From: an uncultured Rhizobiaceae group bacterium
GTDB lineage: Bacteria > Pseudomonadota > Alphaproteobacteria > Rhizobiales > Rhizobiaceae
NCBI GenBank assembly: GCA_947501445.1
Contig: CANMVS010000009.1
Location: forward strand, 214,051 to 278,050
Reading direction: 5' to 3'
Length of the DNA stretch: 64,000 nt
Shown: positions 21,518 through 30,168 of the stretch, one piece after another
How the letters are laid out: every line of letters begins with the position of its first letter
How positions within the stretch are numbered: the first letter of the stretch is position 1
The notes under the pieces: model-generated
The model's input: only the letters and a program-made list of their open reading frames with translations
Databases searched by the model: none
Told to the model about the DNA's origin: nothing
Made by a program: the position numbers and the translations under genes

Positions 21518-23188
21518 ATGAGTGGTTTTTTTCAAACACACAAGGCAACATTGGATGCAGCACTGGATGTGGCCCGTTCACGTGATTACTGGTCCGCCTA
21601 TCCCGAAGTAGCCAGCGGTAAAATATACGGCGAAAACGCACGTGAGGACGGCGAAAAAGCGTTTAAAAACATGCTTGGTCACACATTTGAACTGGAAGAT
21701 CACCCGACAACGGGTGACAGCATTGGCAGCGAGACATCGCCTTACGGATTGGACCTCGGCATTACCTATCCGCAGGCGGATGTGGAGCAACTGATCGAAG
21801 CCTCCAACCGCTCCGCACCGCAATGGGCCAAAGCAACGATTGAAGAACGGGTCGGCGTGTGTCTCGAGATACTTCATCGCCTCAACAAAGCCAGCTTCGA
21901 GATGGCCCATGCGGTTTCACATACCACGGGGCAAGCCTTTATGATGGCCTTTCAGGCCGGTGGACCACACGCTCAGGATCGCGGTTTGGAAGCTGTGACT
22001 TATGCATATGCGGAAATGACCCGAACACCTGCCAGCGCAATCTGGACCAAGCCACAGGGAAAACGTGATCCGCTGGTGCTTGAGAAAACCTATCGTGTTG
22101 TGCCACGCGGGCTGGCTTTGGTCATTGGCTGCGCAACATTTCCAACCTGGAACAGCTATCCAGGCCTCTTTGCAAGTCTTGCAACCGGCAATCCGGTTAT
22201 CGTCAAACCGCACCCGGGTGCCATATTGCCATTGGCACTGACAATAAAAATTGGTCGTGCGGTTTTGAGGGAAGCTGGTTTCGATCCCAATGTACTGCTG
22301 CTTGCAGCCGACGAGACAGGACATGAAGTGACCAGGGAACTTGTCCTGCATCCTGAAGTGCGCATTATTGATTTTACCGGATCAAATAATTTTGGCCGCT
22401 GGGTACGCGAACAGGCAGGCAGCGACAAACACATCTATACCGAAGAGGCCGGCGTAAATTCCATTGTCATCGATTCCACCGATAATTTCCGTGGCATGTG
22501 TTCCAATATTGCATTTTCCCTGTCGCTCTACAGCGGCCAGATGTGTTCCGCCCCGCAGAACATCTATGTGCCTGAAAATGGTATTGAAACAGATGAGGGA
22601 CACAAGAGTTACGACGACGTTGCGGATGCGATAAAATTGTCAATCGACAAATTATTGTCTGACAATGAGCGAGCGGCAGGTGTATGCGGTGCAATTGCCA
22701 GTGCGGCAACCCTGGAACGTGTCACCTCTGCCGGATCGTTGGGTGATGTTCTACGTGGTTCAGACAAAATAGAAAGTCTGACGAAGGCGAGAACCGCAAC
22801 GCCAATGGTGCTGAAAGTGAAGGATAACGAGACTGACGCCCACAAGCAGGAGCGGTTCGGTCCAATCAGTTTCATTGTATCCGCAAGCAATACGGATGCT
22901 GCCCTATCAGCAGCCGCGTCCCTCGCCTCCGAAATGGGTGCAATAACGGCGGGTATCTATGCGACCAGTGACACCGTTTTGAACAATGCGGAAGACGCTT
23001 TTGCCAATGCGGGGGTCAGTCTTTCGTGCAACCTGACAGGCGGTATTTTTGTAAACCAAAGTGCGGCTTTCAGCGACTATCACGTGACCGGTGCCAATCC
23101 GGCGGGCAATGCTTCATTGACGGATGCTGCGTTCGTTGCAAATCGCTTTCGCATAGCCGCAAGCCGCCGACACGTTGCTGTCAGTTGA
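21518..23188 (+). CDS. paaN: Phenylacetate degradation aldehyde dehydrogenase PaaN (no hydratase domain)
   Basis: About 556 residues, aldehyde dehydrogenase fold; expected to oxidise the semialdehyde formed after oxepin-CoA ring opening. It matches the PaaN_2-type family (TIGR02288-like): opens FFQTHKATLDAALDVARSRDYWSAYPE-like and carries the catalytic cysteine in LYSGQMCSAPQNIYV. Unlike E. coli PaaZ (about 680 residues) it has no C-terminal MaoC-type hydratase domain, so the ring-opening hydrolase must be a separate protein. The start at 21518 follows an AGGAAAAAG site. It is divergent from paaG. Confidence 0.93.
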   Translation: MSGFFQTHKATLDAALDVARSRDYWSAYPEVASGKIYGENAREDGEKAFKNMLGHTFELEDHPTTGDSIGSETSPYGLDLGITYPQADVEQLIEASNRSAPQWAKATIEERVGVCLEILHRLNKASFEMAHAVSHTTGQAFMMAFQAGGPHAQDRGLEAVTYAYAEMTRTPASAIWTKPQGKRDPLVLEKTYRVVPRGLALVIGCATFPTWNSYPGLFASLATGNPVIVKPHPGAILPLALTIKIGRAVLREAGFDPNVLLLAADETGHEVTRELVLHPEVRIIDFTGSNNFGRWVREQAGSDKHIYTEEAGVNSIVIDSTDNFRGMCSNIAFSLSLYSGQMCSAPQNIYVPENGIETDEGHKSYDDVADAIKLSIDKLLSDNERAAGVCGAIASAATLERVTSAGSLGDVLRGSDKIESLTKARTATPMVLKVKDNETDAHKQERFGPISFIVSASNTDAALSAAASLASEMGAITAGIYATSDTVLNNAEDAFANAGVSLSCNLTGGIFVNQSAAFSDYHVTGANPAGNASLTDAAFVANRFRIAASRRHVAVS

Positions 23189-23224
23189 TTGTCGGCCTGC
23201 TCTGCTGAACGGTGAAGGTGCGAC

Positions 23225-23890
23225 CTATCCCCTGCGGTAGGTCGCTGCAATCTCGTCCACAACTCGTTTTTGCAGGTTTTGCTGATTGACAATGTTCCAG
23301 TGGCTGGCCCTATCAAGACCCGGCAGGGTGCGTATGTCCACATTGACGATCTTACCATTAAACCCCGGTCCAGGTTTGAAACTGCCGGGGTTTTTCTTGC
23401 TGCCGGAGGCTTTGTAATTGATGAATTTCTTGACACCTTTTGGCACTGTCGCTGAACCCAATGGGTCAAAAACAATCACCAGATCCACAGGTATGCCTGC
23501 ACTGGTCAGGCCATCGGCGATACTAAGCGCCGTATCAGCGCCAAAGGAGTGCCCTGCCAGAATGATCGGCCGGGCTCGGTTCTTTTTGTAAGCCTGCTTG
23601 ATGGCATATTGACTGGAGCCCTTTTTTGTCCAGCTGAGCGCTTTTGCCGGGACACCCTTTTTCCTCAATTCCGATGCCATATCATGGACACCGGTTGAAA
23701 AAATGCCATTAAAGCCACCGGTAAACATGTAAATTTGCGCATCATCATGTGCACTGGAGGATCCGCTGTCGGTACTGGAAGCATAGTTTTGAGCCACATT
23801 CGAATTCGTGGTCGTACTTGTGCAGGCCGTAAGACTGGCCAAGACAAAGGCCACAGTTAAAAGAACCCCAAAATGTGCGCGTAACTTCAT
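23225..23890 (-). CDS. Lipoprotein with alpha/beta-hydrolase fold
   Basis: About 221 residues. The start at 23890 has a GGGGGAAG ribosome site and gives a lipoprotein signal peptide ending LASLTAC, so the mature protein should be membrane-anchored through Cys19. The nucleophile elbow is GHSFGADTAL, and VIVFDPLGSATVPKG carries a likely acid residue; a histidine near the C-terminus (RASHWNIVN) could complete the triad. It resembles thioesterase/lipase-like small secreted hydrolases; the substrate is unknown. It is convergent with paaN. Confidence 0.8.
   Translation of the reverse strand: MKLRAHFGVLLTVAFVLASLTACTSTTTNSNVAQNYASSTDSGSSSAHDDAQIYMFTGGFNGIFSTGVHDMASELRKKGVPAKALSWTKKGSSQYAIKQAYKKNRARPIILAGHSFGADTALSIADGLTSAGIPVDLVIVFDPLGSATVPKGVKKFINYKASGSKKNPGSFKPGPGFNGKIVNVDIRTLPGLDRASHWNIVNQQNLQKRVVDEIAATYRRG
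23360..23395 (+). terminator. Candidate intrinsic terminator for paaN inside the convergent hydrolase gene
   Basis: AAACCCCGG (23360-23368) and CCGGGGTTT (23385-23393) form a 9-bp GC-rich stem; the 16-nt loop can pair further (CAG/CTG, TTT/AAA), and a T-run follows the 3' arm. It lies about 170 nt after the paaN stop, within the 3' part of the opposite-strand hydrolase gene. The same bases are coding there, so it could be chance. Confidence 0.4.
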
Positions 23891-24265
23891 TTCTTCCCCC
23901 AGTGGCACCGAATAATATCGCACCACCTCAAAACATCGTCCAAATACAGTCAGACGCTTGCCTTCCTTTATCCGCAGGTCAAGATCACAAACCAAGACAT
24001 GTCTTACCGATTTGGTTTATTTCGCCCAAAGTTGTTTATCAGTCACAGTCATCTGCTTTGGTTGCATGCATAGCGCACATTCGCAGACCCTTCAAAGACC
24101 ATGTGCACGCCTTTAGAGATTACTTTTTACAATTAAAACCACAAGCATCTGCCGCACTGATTCTCCGGGGTGTTGCTATCTGCACACATGTGACCATTTC
24201 GCGCTTGGGTGTGCGTTGACACAATCCAGCACCGCTCATAGTTTTGGTGATGAGTGGAGATTTTC
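23891..24265. other. 375-nt divergent intergenic region with possible promoter for the FMO gene
   Basis: No gene is evident. On the plus strand TTGACA at 24216-24221 is a full -35 consensus, followed 17 nt later by a weak -10 (TAGTTT, 24239-24244) just before the GTGGAGA ribosome site of the monooxygenase gene. Nothing else was recognised. Confidence 0.35.
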
Positions 24266-25579
24266 ATGGTAGATTCTATCAGACATCACCGGGTGTGTGT
24301 CATTGGTGCCGGCCCCTGCGGTCTGACAACGATACGAAACCTTATTAATAATGATATCAATGATATAGTCTGTTACGAAGCACAAGATACCATTGGCGGT
24401 CTATGGGCCTACAGCAGCGATCAAAATCGCCCGAGTGTATACCAAAGCGCCCATATAATTTCGTCCAAACGTCTGTCGGCGTTTCGCGATTTTCCGATGC
24501 CCGATGATTATCCCGACTACCCGTCTCAAAGACAGCTCTTCAGCTACTTCTCCTCATATGCCGAAAAATTCAATCTGAAACAACATATCAGGTTCCGTAC
24601 CGAGGTGATCGAAGCGGTGCAGGGTGTAAATGGTGGCTGGCAACTGACCGTGCGTGACCCCGATGGCATGCGAGAAGAGACGGCAGACTATCTAATCGTC
24701 GCATCCGGTCATCATCGAATACCGTTCACGCCACCCCTGGAGGGTTCGTTCAGCGGCACACAGATACATTCATCGCAATATCGGGATACAGGGGGATTTG
24801 AGGACAAGCGCGTTCTCATCGTTGGCGCAGGCAATTCAGCCTGCGATATTGCGGCGGCTCTTTCGCGGGTGTCCGATCACATCAGCCTGTCTCTGCGCAC
24901 ACCGCAATTCATCATTCCCAAAACTGTTCTGGGGCGCCCGATTGATGTTCAATACAGAAAATTGCAGAAGTTTCCGCGGTTTGTGCGCAATACCCTGCTG
25001 AATTTTGGACTGCGTGCCCTGGTTGGCCCCTATGAACGTTACGGCCTGCCACAACCATCATTTGACATTCTGTCGACACACCCGACTCTCAATACCGACA
25101 TTCTGGAGCGGCTCACCCATGGCAAAGTGGCCGTCAGACGGGCGACCACGTCAGCGGACGGCAATATGGTCACATTTGCTGATTCAACGGCAGCACCCTT
25201 CGATACGATAATCTGGGCCACCGGATATCAGACCCGGTTTCCCTATCTCTCAAACACACAATTTGACTGGTCGCAAAGCACCAAAATACCTCTTTACATG
25301 AAAATCATGCCTGTCGATGTTACAGACATTTTCTTCATTGGCCTCATTCAGCCCCTGGGCTGCATATGGGCACTTGCAGATTATCAGGCCGAAATAGTCG
25401 CCCGTGCAATAAATGGTACATGGAACCGGCCTGAAAACATCGCTGCAAAAATTGAGCAGGAGCACGCCGAGGACGCCAAACGATATCGACCCACAACACG
25501 TCACGCAGTTGAAGTGGACTATCATGATTATATTGGCATTATGCAACGCGAGCTGGTCACGACCAAAAAAGCAGCCTAA
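24266..25579 (+). CDS. Flavin-containing monooxygenase (class B)
   Basis: About 437 residues. The FAD-binding GxGxxG is VIGAGPCGL near residue 15, the NADPH-binding GxGxxA/S is VGAGNSACDIA near residue 190, and between them FSGTQIHSSQY matches the FMO fingerprint FxGxxxHxxxY exactly. A C-terminal WATGYQTRFPYL is also typical. FMOs oxygenate soft nucleophilic N or S atoms, such as trimethylamine in marine bacteria, but the fingerprint does not give the substrate. The ATG at 24266 has GTGGAGA 5-6 nt upstream. It stands alone on the plus strand. Confidence 0.9.
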   Translation: MVDSIRHHRVCVIGAGPCGLTTIRNLINNDINDIVCYEAQDTIGGLWAYSSDQNRPSVYQSAHIISSKRLSAFRDFPMPDDYPDYPSQRQLFSYFSSYAEKFNLKQHIRFRTEVIEAVQGVNGGWQLTVRDPDGMREETADYLIVASGHHRIPFTPPLEGSFSGTQIHSSQYRDTGGFEDKRVLIVGAGNSACDIAAALSRVSDHISLSLRTPQFIIPKTVLGRPIDVQYRKLQKFPRFVRNTLLNFGLRALVGPYERYGLPQPSFDILSTHPTLNTDILERLTHGKVAVRRATTSADGNMVTFADSTAAPFDTIIWATGYQTRFPYLSNTQFDWSQSTKIPLYMKIMPVDVTDIFFIGLIQPLGCIWALADYQAEIVARAINGTWNRPENIAAKIEQEHAEDAKRYRPTTRHAVEVDYHDYIGIMQRELVTTKKAA

Positions 25580-25623
25580 TGCGTTTCTGAACAAAGAAAT
25601 TCTGGTAAAGCAAGGAATTCACA

Positions 25624-26082
25624 GTGGTATTTCAGCCAAAGAAACCGGCACGATTGAGTAAAATTCAACCATTGGCACTTGCAATCACGCTCCTGATCCC
25701 GCTCGCGCCTGGCGATGCGATGGCCGAGACAAAGATCCCGACCTCATTGAAGGACTGTAAGGCACCCCAAACGCAGATTGCCATGAATTTTTGCGCCAAA
25801 CTCGACTTCGAAGCTTCCGACAAGAAACTGAATACGGCTTATGTTGCCGCACGAAAATACATGAAAAATTTTGATACAAATGTCCCAGAGGGCAGTCGTG
25901 ATGGTGTCAATTTGCTTTTGCAGGCACAACGGGCCTGGATAGATTACCGCGATAAGGCATGCGCTTCCGAGGGTTACCTGTCGCAGGGCGGCACAATCCA
26001 GCCGCTTATCATTTTTGAATGCAAGTCACAGCTGACGGATCGCAGGACGAAGGATTTGCTGGCAATCGTCTCGCAAGACTGA
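25624..26082 (+). CDS. Secreted LprI/DUF1311-like protein
   Basis: 152 residues, GTG start with AAGGA 8 nt upstream. A signal peptide (LALAITLLIPLAPGDAMA) precedes a mature region with four conserved-looking cysteines (DCKAPQTQIAMNFC, DKACASEG, FECK) and the LLLQAQRAWIDYRDKAC motif characteristic of the LprI N-terminal domain (DUF1311). Members include lysozyme-inhibitor-like proteins, but most have no known role. It lies 44 nt after the monooxygenase gene and may be co-transcribed. Confidence 0.8.
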   Translation: MVFQPKKPARLSKIQPLALAITLLIPLAPGDAMAETKIPTSLKDCKAPQTQIAMNFCAKLDFEASDKKLNTAYVAARKYMKNFDTNVPEGSRDGVNLLLQAQRAWIDYRDKACASEGYLSQGGTIQPLIIFECKSQLTDRRTKDLLAIVSQD

Positions 26083-26152
26083 AAACAGTAGCCGAAGGTG
26101 TGTGACCTCGAACAACGGAACGATCTGCACATAACCGCGGGTTAAATGTAGG

Positions 26153-26665
26153 CTATATCAGCGGATCATAGGACCATTGCAGTAGTGCCTGGCGTTGGCG
26201 ACGGCGACAAAATATGTCTCCCGGTTCGCAATTGGCCCGAATTTGCCCGGCATGCCTTGAAAACGCCCGCCACCGCTTGATTTGCAGCTGGTCGATCTCA
26301 GGCAGGCGCCTGCCCAGGTAATAACGGCAATACCATTGAAACCAACCTCTGGGGTCCGGACCATATATCCAGCCCTTTTGGCGCCACACGGCCAGCGGTT
26401 GGCGGCTTTTGATGCCAAAGTAATTTAGACCTGGATCGGGCGCATCACCCACCTTCGCATTCTGGAACCATTCCCGGGGGAATTCGTTGTGACAATCATT
26501 GCAATATTTGCCCTCGAACACGCCCATTTCAAGCATTTGTTGAGGCGATAGAAACGGTTGAAAGCCGGGTGCGAAGTCATCACCAATAGGGGCTTGCAGT
26601 ATGTAACTATAATCCTTTTGCATCGAGTCATCGACCTCGATGAAGCTGCCTATTTTTACCGCCAA
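26153..26665 (-). CDS. Conserved uncharacterised CxxC protein at the end of the LLM operon
   Basis: About 170 residues. I recognise a conserved family of unknown function: YILQAPIGDDFAPGF, LGVFEGKY-type MGVFEGKYCNDC, RGWFQWYCRYYLGRR, and a closing CRRRQRQALLQWSYD. The CNDC pair plus other cysteines could bind a metal. From memory, similar proteins are annotated as hypothetical in microbial eukaryotes as well as bacteria. The start is uncertain: a TTG at 26665 has AGGGG 6 nt upstream, an ATG at 26626 has a distant GAGG, and a TTG at 26689 has no site. It follows the aldehyde dehydrogenase closely and is probably the last operon gene. Confidence 0.7.
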   Translation of the reverse strand: MAVKIGSFIEVDDSMQKDYSYILQAPIGDDFAPGFQPFLSPQQMLEMGVFEGKYCNDCHNEFPREWFQNAKVGDAPDPGLNYFGIKSRQPLAVWRQKGWIYGPDPRGWFQWYCRYYLGRRLPEIDQLQIKRWRAFSRHAGQIRANCEPGDIFCRRRQRQALLQWSYDPLI

Positions 26666-26698
26666 ACCAATCCCCTGTATTAAAGACAAGACAATGAC

Positions 26699-28162
26699 TT
26701 ACCGCATAACAAATGGATCGGGAATAGGCTCGTCCGATGTGCGCAGCCACACTGTCTTGATACGGGTATAATCCAGCACAGCTTCAAGCCCTCCCTCACG
26801 CCCCTGCCCTGATTGGCCAAACCCGCCAAAGGGCGCAATGGGTGACACAGCCCGATAGGTATTAACCCAGACAATGCCGGCTCGAATGCGTCTGACCATT
26901 CGGTGTGCCCGCGACAGGTTCGATGTAAAGACACCCGAAGCAAGGCCATAGGGTGTGTCATTGGCCAGCTCAACAGCCTCTTCTTCCGTATTAAAACTGC
27001 GCACGGAAAGCACTGGTCCAAACAATTCAGTTGTCCAGGTGGAGGCATCGACATCGCCGCAGTCGATGATTGTCGGCGGGTAATAAAATCCGGCACCTTG
27101 CGGGACAATGCCGCCACAAATCAGCTCAGCACCCTCTACCACAGCCAGTTCCACCTGCTGCGTTATGTGATCGCGTTGCTTTTGTGTGCAAAGTGGCCCT
27201 ATTTCAGTTTTGTGGTCCTGAGGATCGCCGATGGTAATTTCGCGTGCTTTTGCCACTAAAAGTGCTAAAAAACGCTCCTTGATCGAAGCCTGAACCAGCA
27301 GTCTCGAGCCTGCGACACAACTCTGCCCACTTGCCGCAAATATACCGGCGACCTGCGCATTGGCGGCGCTCTCAAGATCAGCATCCTCAAACACCACGAA
27401 AGGCGATTTTCCGCCCAGTTCCAGCGAGGTTGACGCGAGATTTTCTGCGGAATTTCGAATGATGTGTTTGGCGGTCTGAGGACCACCCGTAAATGCAATA
27501 TGATCAATTTTGGGATGACTGGTCAGATGCGCACCACATTCATCACCAAACCCGGTCAGAATGTTGACAACACCTGCGGGAAATCCTGCTTCGTCTATCA
27601 GCCGTGCCAGCGCCAACATGGGTGCGGGCCCCTCTTCCGAGGCCTTTATGACCATTGTGCACCCGGCAGCAAGTGCCGGTCCGATTTTGACCGCCGACAG
27701 AAACAGCTGGCTGTTCCAGGGCACAATCGCCGCGATGACACCCACTGGCTCGCGCCGCAGCCACACTTCCATATCGGGTTTGTCGATCGGGAGATGCGCT
27801 CCTTGAATTTTGTCTGCCAGGCCGGCGTAGTAACGATAATAGTCTGCAACATAGGCAATCTGTGCCGATGTTTCGCGAATAATTTTACCCGTATCGCGCG
27901 TTTCAAGTTCAGCCAGGTGCTGTGCGTTGGCGGCGATTAGATCAGCCAGTCGATAAAGAAGTTTTCCGCGCTGGGTCGCGGTCATGCTTGCCCAGTCCCC
28001 ATCAGAAAGATTGCGATCGGCGGCGGCTACAGCACGATCAACGTCATCGCGCAATGCGCGTGGCATCACAGCCCATGCTTTACCGGTTGCAGGGTCTATG
28101 CTTTCAAAGGTTGAAGTACCATCTTCAAATACACCATCCACAAATTGCTGAAATTGCTTCAT
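26699..28162 (-). CDS. NAD(P)-dependent aldehyde dehydrogenase
   Basis: About 487 residues, the standard length. The fold's signature motifs are present: VIAAIVPWNSQLF, the cofactor loop IAFTGGPQT, the catalytic Glu in LELGGKSPFVV and the catalytic Cys in SGQSCVAGSRL, then FGPVLSVRSF. The ATG at 28162 overlaps the stop of the preceding luciferase-like monooxygenase gene by 1 nt (TGATG), so it belongs to that operon and probably oxidises a semialdehyde released by the upstream enzymes. The substrate is not predictable. Confidence 0.93.
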   Translation of the reverse strand: MKQFQQFVDGVFEDGTSTFESIDPATGKAWAVMPRALRDDVDRAVAAADRNLSDGDWASMTATQRGKLLYRLADLIAANAQHLAELETRDTGKIIRETSAQIAYVADYYRYYAGLADKIQGAHLPIDKPDMEVWLRREPVGVIAAIVPWNSQLFLSAVKIGPALAAGCTMVIKASEEGPAPMLALARLIDEAGFPAGVVNILTGFGDECGAHLTSHPKIDHIAFTGGPQTAKHIIRNSAENLASTSLELGGKSPFVVFEDADLESAANAQVAGIFAASGQSCVAGSRLLVQASIKERFLALLVAKAREITIGDPQDHKTEIGPLCTQKQRDHITQQVELAVVEGAELICGGIVPQGAGFYYPPTIIDCGDVDASTWTTELFGPVLSVRSFNTEEEAVELANDTPYGLASGVFTSNLSRAHRMVRRIRAGIVWVNTYRAVSPIAPFGGFGQSGQGREGGLEAVLDYTRIKTVWLRTSDEPIPDPFVMR

Positions 28163-29235
28163 CACTGTTCCCCGCCACCTGCCGGCTTGCCCGATGATGC
28201 ATCAAAGGCCGGCATCACATGATCAATGAACCGCTGCAACGAGGCTTTCTTGCGCTCAAAACTCATGCCGCTGTCAATCCAGAACGAATATTGGTCATAG
28301 CCCATGTCTTCATAGACCCTGAGCCGGTTGATGACGGTATTTGCATCACCGATCACGTTGGCCTCCCGCATGGACTGGGGCGTAAAGAATGGGTGTGCAG
28401 CAATCTCTTCATCGCTGAGCGTTTTTATCAATCCGTTTTCAACCGGGCGCTCATTTTTGAACCATGCCCCAAAGTAGTTGTAGAAGCGATTGATCTCCTC
28501 AGCACCCTGCTGCACATCGCCTTCGCTGCCTCCGACATAGGTATGGCGCAGCAGCATGATTTTCGGCCGATCCACCTGCGGATTGTTGGCACAGGCATCC
28601 TTGAAGCGCTGCATCAGCGTGACGACCTCCTCATCCCCCTGCCATAGCGGTGTCACCTGCACATTAAAACCGTTGGAGACCGCAAAGTCATGACTATTGG
28701 GATCGCGTGCAGCCACCCATACCGGCGGGTGTGGTTGCTGTACCGGCTGCGGTGCCGAAGTTGTGGAAGGATACTGCCAGAATTCGCCGTCATGGGCGTG
28801 ATTACCCTTCCATAACTCGACAACCGCTGGAAGAATTTCACGCAGGCGCAATCCCGCTTCCCAGGCATCCATGCCCGGCATCATCCGCTCATATTCGAAA
28901 CTATAAGCGCCACGTGCGAAGCCCAATTCCAGCCGCCCATCGGTCAGATGGTCCGTCATAGCGGTCTCGCCGGCCAGTTTTATCGGGTGCCAGAAGGGCG
29001 CAACGATTGTCCCGGTGCCGAGCCGTACGTTTTTGGTACGCCGCGCCAGATCAACCAGATTCAATAGCGGGTTTGGCGCTATGGTAAAGTTCATGCCGTG
29101 ATGTTCACCGGTCCAGATGGTGCGCATGCCACCCTTGTCTGCAATTTCGCATAATTGCAGAAACTCCTCATAGAGCTTTTTCTGATCCTGAGATGCATCC
29201 AGGCGTTCCATATGCACAAATAGTGAGAAATCCAT
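28162..29235 (-). CDS. LLM class (luciferase-like) flavin-dependent monooxygenase
   Basis: 357 residues, bacterial-luciferase TIM-barrel fold. Motifs: MDFSLFVHMER start, TIWTGEHHGMNF, LGTGTIVAPFWHPIKLAGE, LELGFARGAY, typical of the alkanal-monooxygenase-like group. These enzymes use reduced FMN supplied by a separate reductase; such a reductase is encoded 3 nt upstream. Together with the overlapping alpha/beta hydrolase and aldehyde dehydrogenase genes this suggests oxygenative attack, hydrolysis and aldehyde oxidation of an organic substrate. Confidence 0.92.
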   Translation of the reverse strand: MDFSLFVHMERLDASQDQKKLYEEFLQLCEIADKGGMRTIWTGEHHGMNFTIAPNPLLNLVDLARRTKNVRLGTGTIVAPFWHPIKLAGETAMTDHLTDGRLELGFARGAYSFEYERMMPGMDAWEAGLRLREILPAVVELWKGNHAHDGEFWQYPSTTSAPQPVQQPHPPVWVAARDPNSHDFAVSNGFNVQVTPLWQGDEEVVTLMQRFKDACANNPQVDRPKIMLLRHTYVGGSEGDVQQGAEEINRFYNYFGAWFKNERPVENGLIKTLSDEEIAAHPFFTPQSMREANVIGDANTVINRLRVYEDMGYDQYSFWIDSGMSFERKKASLQRFIDHVMPAFDASSGKPAGGGEQ

Positions 29236-29238
29236 TGT

Positions 29239-30168
29239 CTACTGCCCCAAATCCAGTCGTCGAACATCGCCGCTCAACTCATTGCCAAAATAGATGCCAT
29301 AATTTCCGATTGAATGTTCCTGAGCAAAACGTATCAGAACGTCCCGCGAGGCTGTGTCACTTACCCGATCAAATGGAATTTCACTGACGGGAACAAATTT
29401 CCCTTTGTTGTGTTGGCCATCTACCGAATTGCACAGATAGATAATATTATGCATGCCGTGCCGTCCGTCTTCATAAACAGAATAAACAAATCCGACGGTC
29501 AATGTTGCGCTGTAGGCCGAGGCAAGCAATTGCGCGTGAGAACCATCGCGCTGTGCCCTGTTCAATAAAATGGACGGCAACGCAATCGAACCGTCACTGT
29601 TTTCTTCCAGCAACACCTGACCGTCATGTTCAAGCACAGCACCGATGCGTACCCCTCCATCCATGGCCATCGTGTCGATGGCCTCACTTTCCAGCGACGG
29701 CTTGATATAATTGCCGCGCACATAGCCAAGTCCATTGAGCCCGGCATTGTCAAAAGCCTCAACACGTCCAATCATCAATGTATGGTCACCCGCATCCACC
29801 ACATTGTGGACGGAACAATCGAACCAGGCTGCGACATCAGCCAGAATGGGTGAACCATTTGGCCCCGCTTTCCAGTCCACTTCGGCAAACCTGTCTTCAA
29901 CCGGACGGGCAAAACAATTTGATATGGCTTCCTGTGCCTCTGACAGGATATTGACGGCAAAACCAACGCCTTGCGTTATCGCTGTGTAATTGCGGGACGA
30001 TTTTGCCATTGAAATCAGCAGTAAGGGCGGATCCAGCGACACGCTGGTGAATGAATTGGCCGTGAATCCGATTGGCTGACCATCACTGGCAAATCCAGTA
30101 ACCACCGTTACACCGGTCATGAATGTACCAAAGGCATCGCGCAGTTTACGGGGACTTGCCTCAGTCAT
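29239..30168 (-). CDS. Flavin reductase fused to a degenerate Nudix-like domain
   Basis: About 309 residues. The N-terminal half (to about residue 165) is a flavin-reductase domain: FGTFMTGVTVVTG, PIGFTANSFTSVSLDPPLLLIS and FAVNILSEAQE. The C-terminal half starts RIGAVLEHDGQVLLEE and continues with DGSIALPS, which looks like the opening strands of a Nudix fold, but the catalytic Nudix box (GxxxxxExxxxxxxREUxEExGU) is not present. It would supply reduced flavin to the adjacent LLM monooxygenase. The ATG at 30168 has AAAGGAG upstream and overlaps the hydrolase stop by 4 nt (ATGA). Confidence 0.85.
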   Translation of the reverse strand: MTEASPRKLRDAFGTFMTGVTVVTGFASDGQPIGFTANSFTSVSLDPPLLLISMAKSSRNYTAITQGVGFAVNILSEAQEAISNCFARPVEDRFAEVDWKAGPNGSPILADVAAWFDCSVHNVVDAGDHTLMIGRVEAFDNAGLNGLGYVRGNYIKPSLESEAIDTMAMDGGVRIGAVLEHDGQVLLEENSDGSIALPSILLNRAQRDGSHAQLLASAYSATLTVGFVYSVYEDGRHGMHNIIYLCNSVDGQHNKGKFVPVSEIPFDRVSDTASRDVLIRFAQEHSIGNYGIYFGNELSGDVRRLDLGQ

